Of a stretch of DNA of 64,000 bases, positions 14,710 through 26,313 are shown one piece after another. How positions within the stretch are numbered: the first letter of the stretch is position 1; each line of letters starts with the position of its first letter. Both the position numbers and the translations under genes were made by a program. The stretch comes from Daphnia carinata (Eukaryota > Arthropoda > Branchiopoda > Diplostraca > Daphniidae), in contig NC_081333.1 in the NCBI RefSeq assembly GCF_022539665.2, positions 1,984,001-2,048,000 of the forward strand, written 5' to 3'. The notes under the pieces are model-generated. The model was not told the origin of the DNA, did not search any database, and was given only the letters and a program-made list of their open reading frames with translations.

Positions 14710-16743
14710 GCCGGTGTAATTGTGTATTATAATTTTTGCAAACTGCCACGGGAGTAGACACGGCATTTCGAAAGTCCGTTAAAAAAAAAAAAAAAAAAAA
14801 AAAAAGAAAATGTTTGAACTTTTAGAAAATAATTTTCTTGTGATTGGGCGTCCTTTTTTGCGGTGGGACGGTGCGCGCTAAAAAACGGACCTGTGGCCTC
14901 AACTGGCGCGTCCAGGACACAAGAAAAGAGGGTCGATAATAGATGATAATGGACGTAAAGTATCATCAGAGCTTGGCTCAGTACAAATATAACGAAAAAG
15001 GCACGCCGATGTATATAGAAAAAAAAAATGTTTAATCATTAAATAAAAAAAAAAAAAAAAAAAAAAAAAATAGAAAAAAAGGGCCGGCGGTATAAAGTAA
15101 TGGTCAAGCTCCGGCCATCGGTATGTAACGGTTCAATAGCCACATCGAAAAAAGAAAAAAAGAAAAAATGAAGGTAAATAACAAGACGACTGAACAGTTC
15201 ACCACTTATTTTATTTTATTTTATTTTTATTTTTTTAAGTCATCCTTCCTTCTCTTCGTTTCTTGTTTGTTTAGTTTTTTTTTTTTTTCAGGTTCAATCA
15301 TCGGTTTGTACCGGTTGCTCCTGAAAGTCCCTCACACATCAGTGGCGTCTTTCGTTTTCGTTCCTTTTCTTTTCGAATCGATAACGAATGAAATTGAAAT
15401 ACAACTAAAACAAAATCGTTGGCACCTTTTGGTTTTCTTTTTCCATACGATGGATTGGTTGTGGAAATGTGTCTGCCCTCATTCTGCCCGCTGCTCGTGT
15501 CATATCGTCTTTTGTTTTCCCTTTTTTTTTTTGATGATTTTCTCTGCGTCGTTACGTCTAACCTGTTGAATAATAAACGACGTCATCGCGTACAACTGAA
15601 ATACATAGCAACGCAAAAAAAAAAAAAAAAAAACAAAACAAAACAAGGAAGAGTTTATCTCAGTTTTGACTCGAAGTGCGTGAGAAAAAACGGGCAGAGA
15701 TTTCAAAACAGGGTCTCCGTGTCTAAGCAAATCGGATGAAAAACATGCATAGGCCTATACAGACGTCAGTGATTGATGACGTGTTACGCATCAACAAGTA
15801 TAATCCTATCGGTGCTTTGATTTGGATTTTTTTTTTTTTTTTTTTTTTTTACCTCCGGCAAAAACTGCGCTTATCAATATGAAAATTGACCTGCATTATA
15901 AACAAATGCAGTTAGAGATATAAAGCGCGTGCGATCTGTGCTACACGTCTCACGTGAAATCCGATCCGTCCCAATAAGTTTCTGCCTCTTTTTTTAAGCC
16001 AACCAAAACAACAACAACAAAAAAATTGCGGGATCGTGTGTCATATTGAAACCAGCGAGCTTTATTAGAAATACAGCGTCAAAACTTAAAAGAAAATTCT
16101 CTGCCGATGATTAAGAACGCTGCCAGCGTTTAACAGTATACACGAAAAAGCTGAAGAAGTTAAAGAAAAAAAAAAAAAAGAATTTCAGAGTTCTCCTTCC
16201 TCCTTTCGACCGAACCTTCTGGGTCATGTGGGTTTGTACCAAACAGGCACACACACACACGTACACACACACATCGTAAAAAGCCTAGGAGGAATTCCCT
16301 TTTTTTCTTTCTCTCTTTTGCTTTGCGTATTCGGTCGCATATGTGGTCTCGCCCTGGAACCCCCCCCCCCTCTCTCCACACCCCGTAAGGGATCCACGTA
16401 CATAGAGGAATTGTTGTTGCGTCGCACGGATAGCTGTACATACCCCAAACCACGATAAATAGAAAAAAAAAAAAAAAGAAAGAAAAGAAATGAAGCCGAA
16501 GGAAACCCAAAAAAAGGCAGACCCCGCACGTGAAAAGAAGGGGGGGCTTCTTCTGCTGAAAAAGAAAAAAAAAAAGCCAAGAGCTATATATATGTGTAGG
16601 AGCAGGCCCCATTGCTTTATAGTTTCTGTCAGTGTGTAAGACTTCTTCTAGCGTGTGTAACAGTAGAGGGACTGCCCTAACTGTTATAAAGCAGCCGGGT
16701 GCACACCACCGGCACGTCACTCGCTCCGAAGACACCCGAACTG

Positions 16744-16825
16744 GAAACATCTCTCTCTCTCCCTCGCTCTCCCTGTCTCTCGCTTTGGCTTTTCAAAAGC
16801 TGTCGAGTTCTCTTTTGACTCAGTC
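16744..16825 (+). promoter_or_regulatory. Candidate core promoter of the first ZP gene
   Basis: A CT-repeat stretch (GAGA-type on the opposite strand) at about 16749-16786 is followed by TCAGTC at 16820-16825, which matches the arthropod initiator consensus with the start A at 16822. It lies about 680 bases before the first coding exon. There is no clear TATA box and I could not confirm a downstream promoter element. Assignment is inference from motif and position only. Confidence 0.3.
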
Positions 16826-17380
16826 GTTTCTTTTTCATTCGTTAAAGAATTTCACTGCAGATTGAAAGAAGAACGAAGAAGAAAACTTGAAAATCTTGCA
16901 TTTGTCTGAACAGCGTCGTGAACGAGCAACGCGAGAACTTGAAATTACCGTTTGAGGTACACAGACGCGCACGTTTGTGACAACAACGAAAAAGAAAAAG
17001 AAAAAAAAACAAAAAAACAACTGGAGAAGAAATCTCTTGTGTGATTGTTCTTCGGTCATCCGCTCCAGCCGTTTCTTATTTTCGTGAAGGATTTTTTTGG
17101 TTTTTTTGTTTGCCGTGTCGTTCAATTAAATCAATAAAAAAAAAAACATAACAAAGTGATTCGGATTATTCTCGAGTTGTGCTGAAGAACCTCCGTTTTC
17201 AACACCATCCATCAAGGTCTGTACCATTCTCTTATTTGTTATCCTCTCCCCCCCCCCCTGAAAAACAAAACAAAACAAAACAATATCATTCGTCTTAAGT
17301 GCAAAATTCAATTATCCCAAATGTGAAGTTTTGATTAAGAAAATGACCTTTTTTTTTTTTCTTTCTTTTTTGTTTTTCCT

Positions 17381-17398
17381 CCCCCCCCCCCCCCCCCC
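17381..17398. repeat. Poly-C run of 18 in the 5' leader
   Basis: Eighteen consecutive C bases, preceded by a long T-rich tract, about 100 bases before the start codon of the first ZP gene. Confidence 0.9.
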
Positions 17399-17498
17399 TT
17401 CCGCATCGAAAATCGATTCGTGGAATGTTACAGGTGCGTGGTGATTCTTACGCGCGTATCTAAAACCAACCGAGAAGAAAACGAAACAAAACAAAAAG

Positions 17499-20400
17499 AT
17501 GTTCGTGTGGAGGTTATTGCTGGTCACCGCCTTCATCGGCGCGGTGAGTCTCTCTATTTCTTATTATTTATTTATTTATTTCATATTCAAAATTGATTGC
17601 CGGCCTTAAAAATGGCATTGAAATGATCCCACCCGATCTATTGAAATGCCCACCCGCATTTAAAAGATATTACGCTGCGAAGGTTCGATTTGAAAATCAT
17701 ATCGCGACAGTTTGATTGACGGGCAAATGAAATGGCCAATTTCAATTGCTGTTGTTTTTCTGACACTTTAACGGTACATAACCTCCTGTGTGAGTTGCAT
17801 AAACTTTGCGGTTGCCGAATTGCCTCCCCCGCCACTGAAACATTGGACTTTTGACTATAGATTACAGTCTTATACCTGTGTGTGTGACAGGCTAGATGGG
17901 AATGGTTCAAGAAAAACCGGTCACAGTGGAACTTGGCCTAGATACCGGTTCTTATCCTCTTCCCCTCTCTCTCCCTCTCTCTTGTGTGTCTTCTTCTCAC
18001 GTACCAACGACTTCCTCCTTGTAGAGGAACTTCTCTTCAGATTTTGTCCTTTTGTCGTTATTACTTAGTAGACGAATTAAAAAAAAAACAAAAAAAAAAC
18101 GACCACACAAACAACGGACCTTTTCTTAACCAAGTCCGAATGGAGGGTGAACACATCATTTTTTTTTTTTTTTACCGACCAGGAAGTTCCTCTTTTTTTT
18201 TTTTTAAGGGGAGGGTAAAAGCATAAAGAATTCGATCCATCGGCTAATAAAAGAACCTAGTCACGTGTTATTGCAGCTCCTTTTCCCTATTTGAAAAAAG
18301 ATCGATGATTCAAAGTTCACTGATTTCTACCTCCTCCAACTTAAACCCATCAGTCTTAACCTTTCAGAACTAAAAAAAAAAAAAAAATAATAATAATAAT
18401 ACGTAAGTCTCTTTTGTCGGAAAAAATAGAGAAATTTCTTTGCAGCTTATGTAATTTATTGAACCCCCCCCCCTCCCTTTTGCATCAGTTTCAACGTTAA
18501 ACAAGCGAGAAAAAAAGAAAGGTGTTTAGGCCCCCTCTTCTTCCTTATTGCTTTAACCAAGAGGGGGCGGGGGAACAGGATCGGGAGAGAAGAATGGAGG
18601 GGGGGTTAGTACTGGCCAGTTGCGCAAGATCAAGGCCAAGGACGGGCTGACCTCTCCACCTGCGCCCGAAGCACCTGTTCCCGCTTCTCTCATTCATGGA
18701 CGGCCAACGGTGTTATTCGGGCTAGCCCGGGCTATCCTTTTTTTTTTTTTTTTTTTCGTTGTTGTTACCGTGTGCGTTTCCGTGTTAATTAACAGTATAG
18801 GCCATCCTAGGCAAGAAGAAGAAGCACGCGCCTAATATCTTCTTATATGTGTTGCGTGCAGCGAATGCGAGACGGTAACGAAACTCAATTAGCCCCTCGG
18901 TTTTTTTTAATTTTTTTTAATCGCCGACATCAACTTCTGCTTTTTTGATATCTTTCTTTAAGTATCGTGTGTGTTTATTATTTTCTATTTTTTTTTTCGG
19001 GAGGGGGGGGGGGAGGATAAATTTGCGTGAAAAAGGCGAGGAAAAACGCGGACCGCTATGTAACTTTTAACGTTCATTCAATTGCCAATGAAAAACATTT
19101 TTGTTCTCTTTTTACGAGGGAAATAATAGAGGGACCCCATTTTTTCTTATAAAAAAATAAAAAAAAAATAAATAGGAGAAGACAGGGAAATGTAATCAAG
19201 TTGAGCGGATGGACTTTGGCTATAAACAGAGGGCGCAGCGCTAGAGGGAACACATGACGGACATGAAAAAAAAAATAAATACGTGAGATTTAAAAACATA
19301 GAGAAAGAATGGAGAGAAAGAAATAGACAGACAGGTAGGAACGCTAAATGTAGGTCAATCGGTCTTGGGTTACTTCATGGTGTGTAATAAAGCAGCCAAA
19401 AGAAGAAGAAAAAGAAAAAGGCGGAGGAATCGAGATTCTTCTGTTGCGAACGATGGGCTCCTGCCTAGTAGGGAGGGAGGTGACGTGCGTGTTACTTGCC
19501 ATGGCCAAAAAAAAAAAAAAAGGCAGGGGGGGGGGGGGGAGGGAATGGAGCACATTGACCGTTAAAATACATGGACTTGGCATACCTGGTGAAGTGCTGC
19601 TGGCTTTGCTGCCGGCATGTTTCATTTGCCTCCTTCTTGGAAACCAAAGAAAATAACGGGACTCAACCTGCCGGGCTTTTTGGGATCGTCTCGGCTCCTC
19701 CCCTTTACACACCACCGTTCCCCTTTTTTTTTTTTTTTTTCTTTTTTTTTTTCGTTACCTGTTGTTTGCACCTTGCATATAGAAGAAGGCGCTTCTCCCG
19801 TTTCCTCGTCTAGCGTAAAATGCCTTGGCCTTCACACAGCCCCGAGGGCCTTTTGCCGTGTTTAACAACTCGGCAATGTTCCATCGTTGGAGTATGTGTG
19901 TTATGCACAACCATCGATACGTTTCCTTTAGAAGAAGGGCCTTGGGGGCTTTTCTTCTAAGTCGCGGAAGCCATTGACAGTTTTTGTTTGTGGCTTCACC
20001 TGTACACACACACACACGCGTAACGTACACACATACACGCGGGAATGCCGCACCTCTTTTTTTTCTTCTTAAATTTACTATGGCACATACATGGCTCGAT
20101 GGAGCGTCCCGCCTTCGGGATATGGGTCGTCAAGTTCTCACACACTCAGCAGCTCGCGTCTTCTCTTCTCGTTTGCTTTTTTGTTTTTTTTTGTTTTTTT
20201 TTTAAATTCAATTTAATTTCCGATCGTGCCGTGTGCTTTCCCAACCCCCAAAAGACCGTTCACTTCCGTTCGCTTCGTTCATTCGGATCCGTTTGGCTCG
20301 GCGTCCACTTGGTGCAGCGGCACGGGAAGCGGGTCGATGGCGTTCGCACCCGTCTACGTCCTTCGATTGAAATTCATGTTTTTTACACGCACGGTAGGTC

Positions 20401-23400
20401 AACCCCAAAAGAAAAACGAAACGCTGAACAAGAAATGTAAAGAATTGAAACGGTTCGATCCATCGTGATTTTCATTATTTTCCCGTTTTTTATTTGAAAA
20501 AAAAAGAATTTCGCAACGGGGCGATGCAAATTCTTGGCGGAATAATGTACCGTGTCGATAAATTCCCCCCCGTCCTTTAAAAAAAAAAAAAAAATGCCGC
20601 TCCTGTTTAGTATGTGAAGATTTCAGCAATGGCGCGGTTTCGTGAGCGTTCAAAATTATCTTTTTATTTTCGCTTTGAGGAACAAGAGAGAAGCAAAAAT
20701 AGCCGAGTCAAATCGCAATGTTAGAAGCCCCCAAGAGCGCAAGTTAGAAATCTATTGAGTTGAAGGGGGAAACAGGTGAGCTCGGCCTCAATAAATTCAG
20801 CTTGCCAAAAAAAAACAAAAACAAGGGGAATAATTATGCATGCAGACATAATGTGTACAGCTGCTCTGTGTGATCTTCTTTTTCAATGGTAGCGACAATG
20901 ACTGCAAGAGGTTAGGCTACAATTCGGGACTGGCAACGTTTGCGGTATGGGTGGGCGGGGTAGCGACGGCGGCCGCGCAATTGCAAAGTCGTCAGCGCAA
21001 TTATTTTTATTTTTCGTACATGATTATGGGTGAATTGCTACGGTACGTTGTACTGTACGGAATCCTTTTTTTTTTTTCCTGTAGCCTGAAGAAATAATAA
21101 TTCGAAAGAAAAAAATGATAAAACAAAACTAGGTAAAAAAAAAAAAAAAAAAAAAATTGCAAGCCTCCGGGTCATGTTTCCGTGGGCCGGTTAAAAGAAA
21201 AAGGGAGCGCCTCGTTGAACACATTCACGAGAAAGCCTGTGCCAAAAAGGGTCCATTTCTTTCTTTTAGCACAATCAGCGGGACGCCAATTGTTTGACGC
21301 TGAACTGATGGACGCGACTGACCCGGCCACACATTCCTGGCCTGCTTTTAAATTTCAAAAAAAAAAAAAAAAAAAAAAAAAAAAGGACTGTGTCATTCTC
21401 TTCACGTTGCGGTAGTTAAAAGACAACGACTAAAAGCTGAATGAGATTAGAATAGCAGAAGATGTTACGAAGAGGGGAGAGCACAGCGTGGTAGCGATTG
21501 GCTTTCATATGAGTTCTTAAAAAAAAAATGAGAGAAGAAGGAGAAAGAAAGAAAAAAAAAAAAGGGAGGAAGAATACATATAATCATAACTTGTGTTTGT
21601 TGCTGGCCCGCTGCATAAATACGAGGCCATTCAAAATGAGCGCCTCAGGTAAACTTGCCCGTTATTCTTCGTCGACTAGCCGCAGTTCTTCTTATGGACA
21701 TTCTTTCTGATTTTCTTTTTGAGGTTATTGTTTTTCTGTTGTTGTTTTTATTTTGCCGTTTGGCGTAACTCTTCAAAAAGCCGAGAGTAACGTAGTAGAC
21801 AATAAATATTCCGAAATAAAGGCACACACACAAAAAAAAAAAAGAAAGAAAAGGGCGGCGTTTGTACAACAAGAAGAAGACAAGACCTCACGCTGACAAG
21901 TGTGAAGGATGTACGCCGATAAAAGGATAGCCAGTTTAAAAAAAAAAAAAAAAACAGTCCCCCCTCCCCTCTTCAGTTAATCAAAGCAAAAAAATGTTCG
22001 ACCTGTTTGGTTTTAACTTGGCTGCAAGTGTTTGACCTAGAACAGGTTTGTTTTCCGCACAATCACCAAATTTGGACGCTTTCCAAAATTGGGTCCTTCT
22101 GTGATTTCTTTCGTGTGATTGTTGTTACATTCGTCTTTTAGCTGTTTTCTTAACGAGTGGCCCCGTGTGATCGTGCACGATTCTAATGGCCGTTGATGTT
22201 CAACTTCTTTTTTGTGTGTGTGTGTGTGCTAAGAAAAAAACAAAACAACATGAACGCTGAAGGCAAATAACAGCAGTCGGTTAGCCGGTCAAGTATATTT
22301 CACTTCGGGATCAAACGTTCGGTCAAACTCCTTTTTCGCTACCTGCTGATGAAGATGGATAGTCGAATAAACCTAAACCTGAAACGAAAGATTCCTTCCA
22401 GCCCGCTCTTCCTCCATCTTTCTTTTTAACACTTCGGGTTGATGTCGCTGAATCACGATATCTTTCGATTCAATTTCGATTTGCATTTGCGCATCGATTT
22501 GGCCAATTTTTCGTTAGATTGTATTTTTATGTTCGTTTCACGTGCGATGACGTTTATTGCCTTTATACGAGGCAATTGAGGCCACCGGATACCGGACGAA
22601 TTGGCTTGATTTCTTTTAATACTCTGGTTATAGACTTGTACAACACACAATGACATGTCTTCTTTCTCTCGCTTCAAGAAGAAAAGACAATGTAATCACG
22701 TAACGCCAGCTCTCTTTCTTTTTGTTTCTCGAAATACGTGATAAGTCATCGGTGCGTATCACACATCAGTCTCTTCCTTGTTTGGCGTTTTTCTTTTGTT
22801 TTTGTTTTTCCCCGCTTGTAATGTGAGAGGCCGTCACACGTATCCTCGTCTTTTTCTTTCTTTTTGCAACAGCGTCGAATGTGATTGACCCAATGGCCTC
22901 GATATGAAACGTGGCTTCCAACTATCATCAGGCTGTGTGTGTGTGTGTGTGTGTGTGTGCACGTTAACGTTGCACGGTGGTTGCCTGTGTGTTTCAAGCC
23001 GTCATTTCTTTGAATGCGCCGTGATGGCAATCAGACCGACTTCTTTGCTCTTTGTGCTCGTAATCTAAATTTGTTTTTCTTTTGTCTTTATGTCGGTCGC
23101 CCTTTTCCTTTGTTGCCGGCAACAACAACAACAAACATCTGATGACAACCCCAAAAAAATCAACAGGTGGTCCTAGCCGCTGAGGAAGTCAAGAAGAGCG
23201 AAGAGAAACCCGCCGACAAGCCCATCGTCGTCGCGGAAAAGGTGATCGAGAAAACGGCAGACATTGTTCAACCGGCAGATAAAACCGTAGCGGCAACAGC
23301 GCAAAAGGATCCAGCGGTTAGCTCTTCGGCCGGAGCGCCAGCGGCAGTTCCAGCGGCTCCTGCGGCCGCTGCTGCCAAAGCGGCGCCGGTTAAAGTCGCT

Positions 23401-26313
23401 CAGAATCGTGTGGCCGTAATTGACGCTGTCGAAGGCGAAGAAGAGGAGGAGGAAGCGGAGGAAGAAGAGGAAGAGCCACACGCTTCGGCTTTGCACGCAG
23501 AACATCGTGAAGCTGTTGACGAGGAAGAGGAGGAAGAAGATCAATTGGCTTTGGAGACGTCCAACGTCCAGGAGAAGGACGGAGCTGGACACGGACACCA
23601 TCATCATGAACACGGTCCAGCTTACGCTACCGGTGGATCCCAACATTACCACGGCAAACAACAAGGTCCGATTCCTGTGCCATTGCCCGTTCCAGTTCAT
23701 CCAGCATCGGTCGTTTTGCCCACGTTGCCTAAACAGCAATACAACCCTCCGGCCCAGTACAAAGCTCCTCCGCCGAGCCCGTACATCCCTTCGGCTTCCG
23801 CTCCCGCTCCGGCTTACCAGTCCGTTCCTCCTCCACCTCCACCACCTGGACCTCAACCCGCCTATTCGGCTCAACGACCCGTCTACTCTCAGGTACCACC
23901 TCCGCCCAGGCCGCAATATCAGCCTCAACCGCAGCCTGCCTACCAACCACCTCCACCTCCGCCAGCTCAACCTATCTACGCTCCTGCCCCTCAGCCATCG
24001 TACCAACCTCCTCCCCCACCTCCACCACAGCCTTCTTACCAACCCCCTCCCCCACCTCAGGCTCAGCCATCTTACCAGCAGACGGCGTTCCAACCACCTC
24101 CACCACCACCATCCTACCAGCCACCCGCGCAGGCTTACCAACCTCCTCCACCACCTCCACCGGCCGAGAGGAACTCGTATGGACCGACTAGCGCTCCTTC
24201 TCTGCCCGAAGCGGCCCAGCAAGTCCAACAGTACCGACCTGAAGCCACCGTCGCCCTTCCGGCCCAGAACGCTCCATCCGACCCTTGGCCAGCTCCAGTC
24301 CAGGACATGCCTCGCATCGTCTCCCTGGACGTCAAATGCGAAAAGAACTTGATGAAGGTCTTCATTGAATTCGACAAGCCCTTCAACGGCGTCATCTTCT
24401 CCAAGGGACACTACGCCAACGCCAACTGCGTCCACCTGCCGGCCGGTTTGGGCCGCACATCGGCCAATTTCGACGTCAGCATCAACACTTGCGGTACAAC
24501 TGGGAACACGGAGAACGGCCTCTACGGCTATGGATCTCAGGTATGTTCATTATTCTTTTGTTGTTTTTTTTTGTGTGTGTGTGTGTGTGTGTATGAAGTG
24601 CGTGTGACTTTTGCGAATGTCCTCGCACGCGTTCTAAAAAGAAAGAGGGCGTATAAGTAATGCGTGTCCACTAGACTACATTGCCCGTAAATGTTTGAGA
24701 AGTAATAACGATAACGACATGTGTGTGACGTGGAAATAATGAGCGAACACATGCTGCATGTAGTTTTTCTTCCACGCAGCCGTTCGTCATCACGCACAAG
24801 TTGGCCTGCCGATTTCCCGGTAGCCGCAACAACTGGACTGGATGTCCGCTAACGGTGTCTTTATTATGCACGTTGCAACTGTCCTTCAGTCTGGCCATGG
24901 GAATTTTTGTGTATGTTCCCTAAAAACAAACGTTATTTGCACATGTAGAGAAACAAGTCCGCCAATAGTTAACTGTGCGTGTCCGATGCACTGAAAGACA
25001 AGAGCACCAACTGGCACGTAAAGACAAACCAGAAACAAACGAACGGAACAAAAACGGCATAACGTTTCGAGTTATTCAAAAACTGGCACGTAGTTTTACG
25101 ACTCAATTATGAGCAGCTATATTAAAATAAGATGACCGAGATGAAAGAAAACATTTTAATGGAATATAATTTGCTAAAAAAAAAAATTGAAACAACAGGC
25201 CGGTTCAGGAACATTCTTCGAGAACACCATCATCGTCCAGTTCGACCCACAAGTCCAGGAAGTCTGGGATCAGGCCCGCAAATTGCGCTGCACTTGGCAC
25301 GATCAGTACGAGAAGTCCGTCACTTTCCGGCCGTTCCCCGTCGATATGTTGGACGTCGTCCGAGCTGATTTTGCCGGAGACAACGTCGGATGCTGGATGC
25401 AGATCCAAGTCGGAAAGGGCCCGTGGGCTTCTGAAGTCTCCGGTTTGGTCAAGATCGGTCAGACGATGACCATGGTCCTGGCCATCAAGGACGACGACAG
25501 CAAGTTCGACATGCTCGTCCGCAACTGCATGGCCCATGACGGCAAACGCGCGCCAATCCAATTGGTCGACCAGCGAGGTTGCGTCACCCGACCCAAACTC
25601 ATGTCGCGCTTCACCAAGATCAAGAATTTCGGCTCTTCCGCCTCCGTCCTCTCTTACGCTCACTTCCAGGTATCATTTCCTGACAATCAATTTTCACAAA
25701 CGTGAATCCAATAAGAATATTTGAATTCGTTTTTGTTTGCTTCTAGGCCTTCAAATTCCCCGACTCGATGGAAGTCCACTTCCAGTGCACCATCCAAATC
25801 TGTCGCAACCAGTGCCCGGATCAGTGCGCAGGATCTGAGCAATACTCGGCCGCTTCGTCATTGTCAGCCAGCGAGCCGAGGAATCCTTACAACAGGATCG
25901 GAGCGGTGGCCAGCAGACCGCGAGCTGAAGATCAGGATGGCATCCAAAGATCGCCGAGAAGTCAGCGCGATGTCAGCGCCTCTGAACAAGAGTCGACACC
26001 CGGAGAGCAACAAGACGTCGGCATCAACCGGATCATCCAGGTTGTGTCGACTGGCGATTTGACTTTCGCTCTGGAGCAGTCCAGCGACAACACGACGACG
26101 ATCGTCTTCCCGTCGCGCTCCGAGACCGAAGGTCTCATCTGCATGACGTCGCCGGGCTTCGCGGCCACGTTGGTCGTCCTCCTGGCCATCTTGATCATCT
26201 CTTGCTTGTTGTCCGCTTTCTTGTGCATCCGCCACCGGGCTTTCGGCGTCGACCGATCCTTAGTCTCCGCCTTCGCCAATCCAGCTTTCGCCCACAAAAA
26301 GGGACACTTTTAA
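17499..26313 (+). CDS. ZP-domain transmembrane cuticle/apical matrix protein (4 exons, complete)
   Basis: Exons are 17499-17543, 23167-24540, 25199-25669 and 25747-26313. All introns are phase 0 with GT-AG ends, giving 818 residues. A signal peptide spans the first junction (MFVWRLLLVTAFIGA then VVLAAEE). Next come an acidic tract, a short His cluster (GHGHHHHEHG) and a long Pro/Tyr/Gln-rich region (about 187-370). The ZP domain lies at about 400-658, an RxxR processing candidate (RSQR) at 701-704, a single membrane span at about 769-791, and a 27-residue tail. This order is typical of arthropod ZP proteins that link epidermis to cuticle. The ZP core (GTFFENTI, EVWDQARKLRC, GKGPWASEVSG) is strongly conserved-looking. 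It may be a papillote-like or cuticlin-like protein, but I cannot assign the ortholog. Start chosen because it alone gives an in-phase signal peptide. Confidence 0.9.
17544..23166 (+). other. Intron 1 of the first ZP gene (5.6 kb)
   Basis: Donor GTGAGT follows the signal-peptide exon and acceptor AACAG precedes exon 2. The interior contains poly-A/T runs, a (GT)n run at 22934-22959 and G/C homopolymers, but no exon I can support. A first intron this long next to short later introns often carries enhancers; that is inference. Confidence 0.8.
22934..22959. repeat. (TG)n microsatellite in ZP intron 1
   Basis: About 13 TG repeats, roughly 200 bases upstream of the exon 2 acceptor. Confidence 0.95.
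23167..24540 (+). CDS. ZP gene exon 2: acidic, His-rich and Pro-rich region plus start of the ZP domain
   Basis: The 458-codon exon encodes residues 16-473. In order: a Lys/Glu/Ala-rich mature N-terminus, Ala/Pro-rich segment, Glu-rich block (about 100-135), a His cluster near 155, then YQPPPPPP-like repeats, and from D403 the ZP-N half (LDVKCEKN, FDKPFNGVIFSKGHY). GC-rich codon use contrasts with the AT-rich intron. The antisense strand is also open across the repeats, but that is a by-product of Pro codons. Confidence 0.93.
24572..24592. repeat. (GT)n microsatellite in ZP intron 2
   Basis: GT run of about 21 bases just after the exon 2 donor. The rest of intron 2 (24541-25198) shows nothing recognisable. 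Confidence 0.9.
25199..25669 (+). CDS. ZP gene exon 3: central ZP domain
   Basis: The 157-codon exon, phase 0 at both ends, has acceptor AACAACAG and donor GTATCA. It contains the best conserved ZP residues, including FFENTIIVQFDPQVQEVWDQ, the Cys of KLRCTW, the DNVGCWMQ cysteine and RNCMAHDGKRAP, the linker and start of ZP-C. Confidence 0.93.
25747..26313 (+). CDS. ZP gene exon 4: end of ZP-C, processing site, membrane span, tail
   Basis: 188 codons plus TAA. It begins with the ZP-C cysteines (HFQCTIQICRNQCPDQC), then a Ser-rich linker with RSPRSQR, then the hydrophobic span (TLVVLLAILIISCLLSAFL) and a basic cytoplasmic tail. ZP proteins are usually released by cleavage between the ZP domain and the span, and RSQR at 701-704 fits that role. 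Confidence 0.93.
   Translation, partial: AFKFPDSMEVHFQCTIQICRNQCPDQCAGSEQYSAASSLSASEPRNPYNRIGAVASRPRAEDQDGIQRSPRSQRDVSASEQESTPGEQQDVGINRIIQVVSTGDLTFALEQSSDNTTTIVFPSRSETEGLICMTSPGFAATLVVLLAILIISCLLSAFLCIRHRAFGVDRSLVSAFANPAFAHKKGHF

Larger units (their letters stand above)
1..16740. other. Intergenic low-complexity DNA, no supported gene
   Basis: I find no coding region here. Open frames are short, lie mostly across poly-A/poly-T runs and do not join by splice sites into a recognisable protein. The stretch has many A or T runs of 15 bases or more (for example near 331, 870, 3082, 13246, 14780 and 15830), C and G runs, and several (CA)n or (TG)n microsatellites listed separately. Isolated TGACGTCA palindromes occur at 10044 and 13802. 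Unrecognised short exons or noncoding RNAs cannot be excluded. Confidence 0.6.

Noticed and set aside
23173-24435. 420-codon minus-strand open frame opposite ZP exon 2
   Set aside because: Arg/Trp-rich shadow of Pro-rich codons; the plus strand has a confirmed signal peptide and ZP domain.
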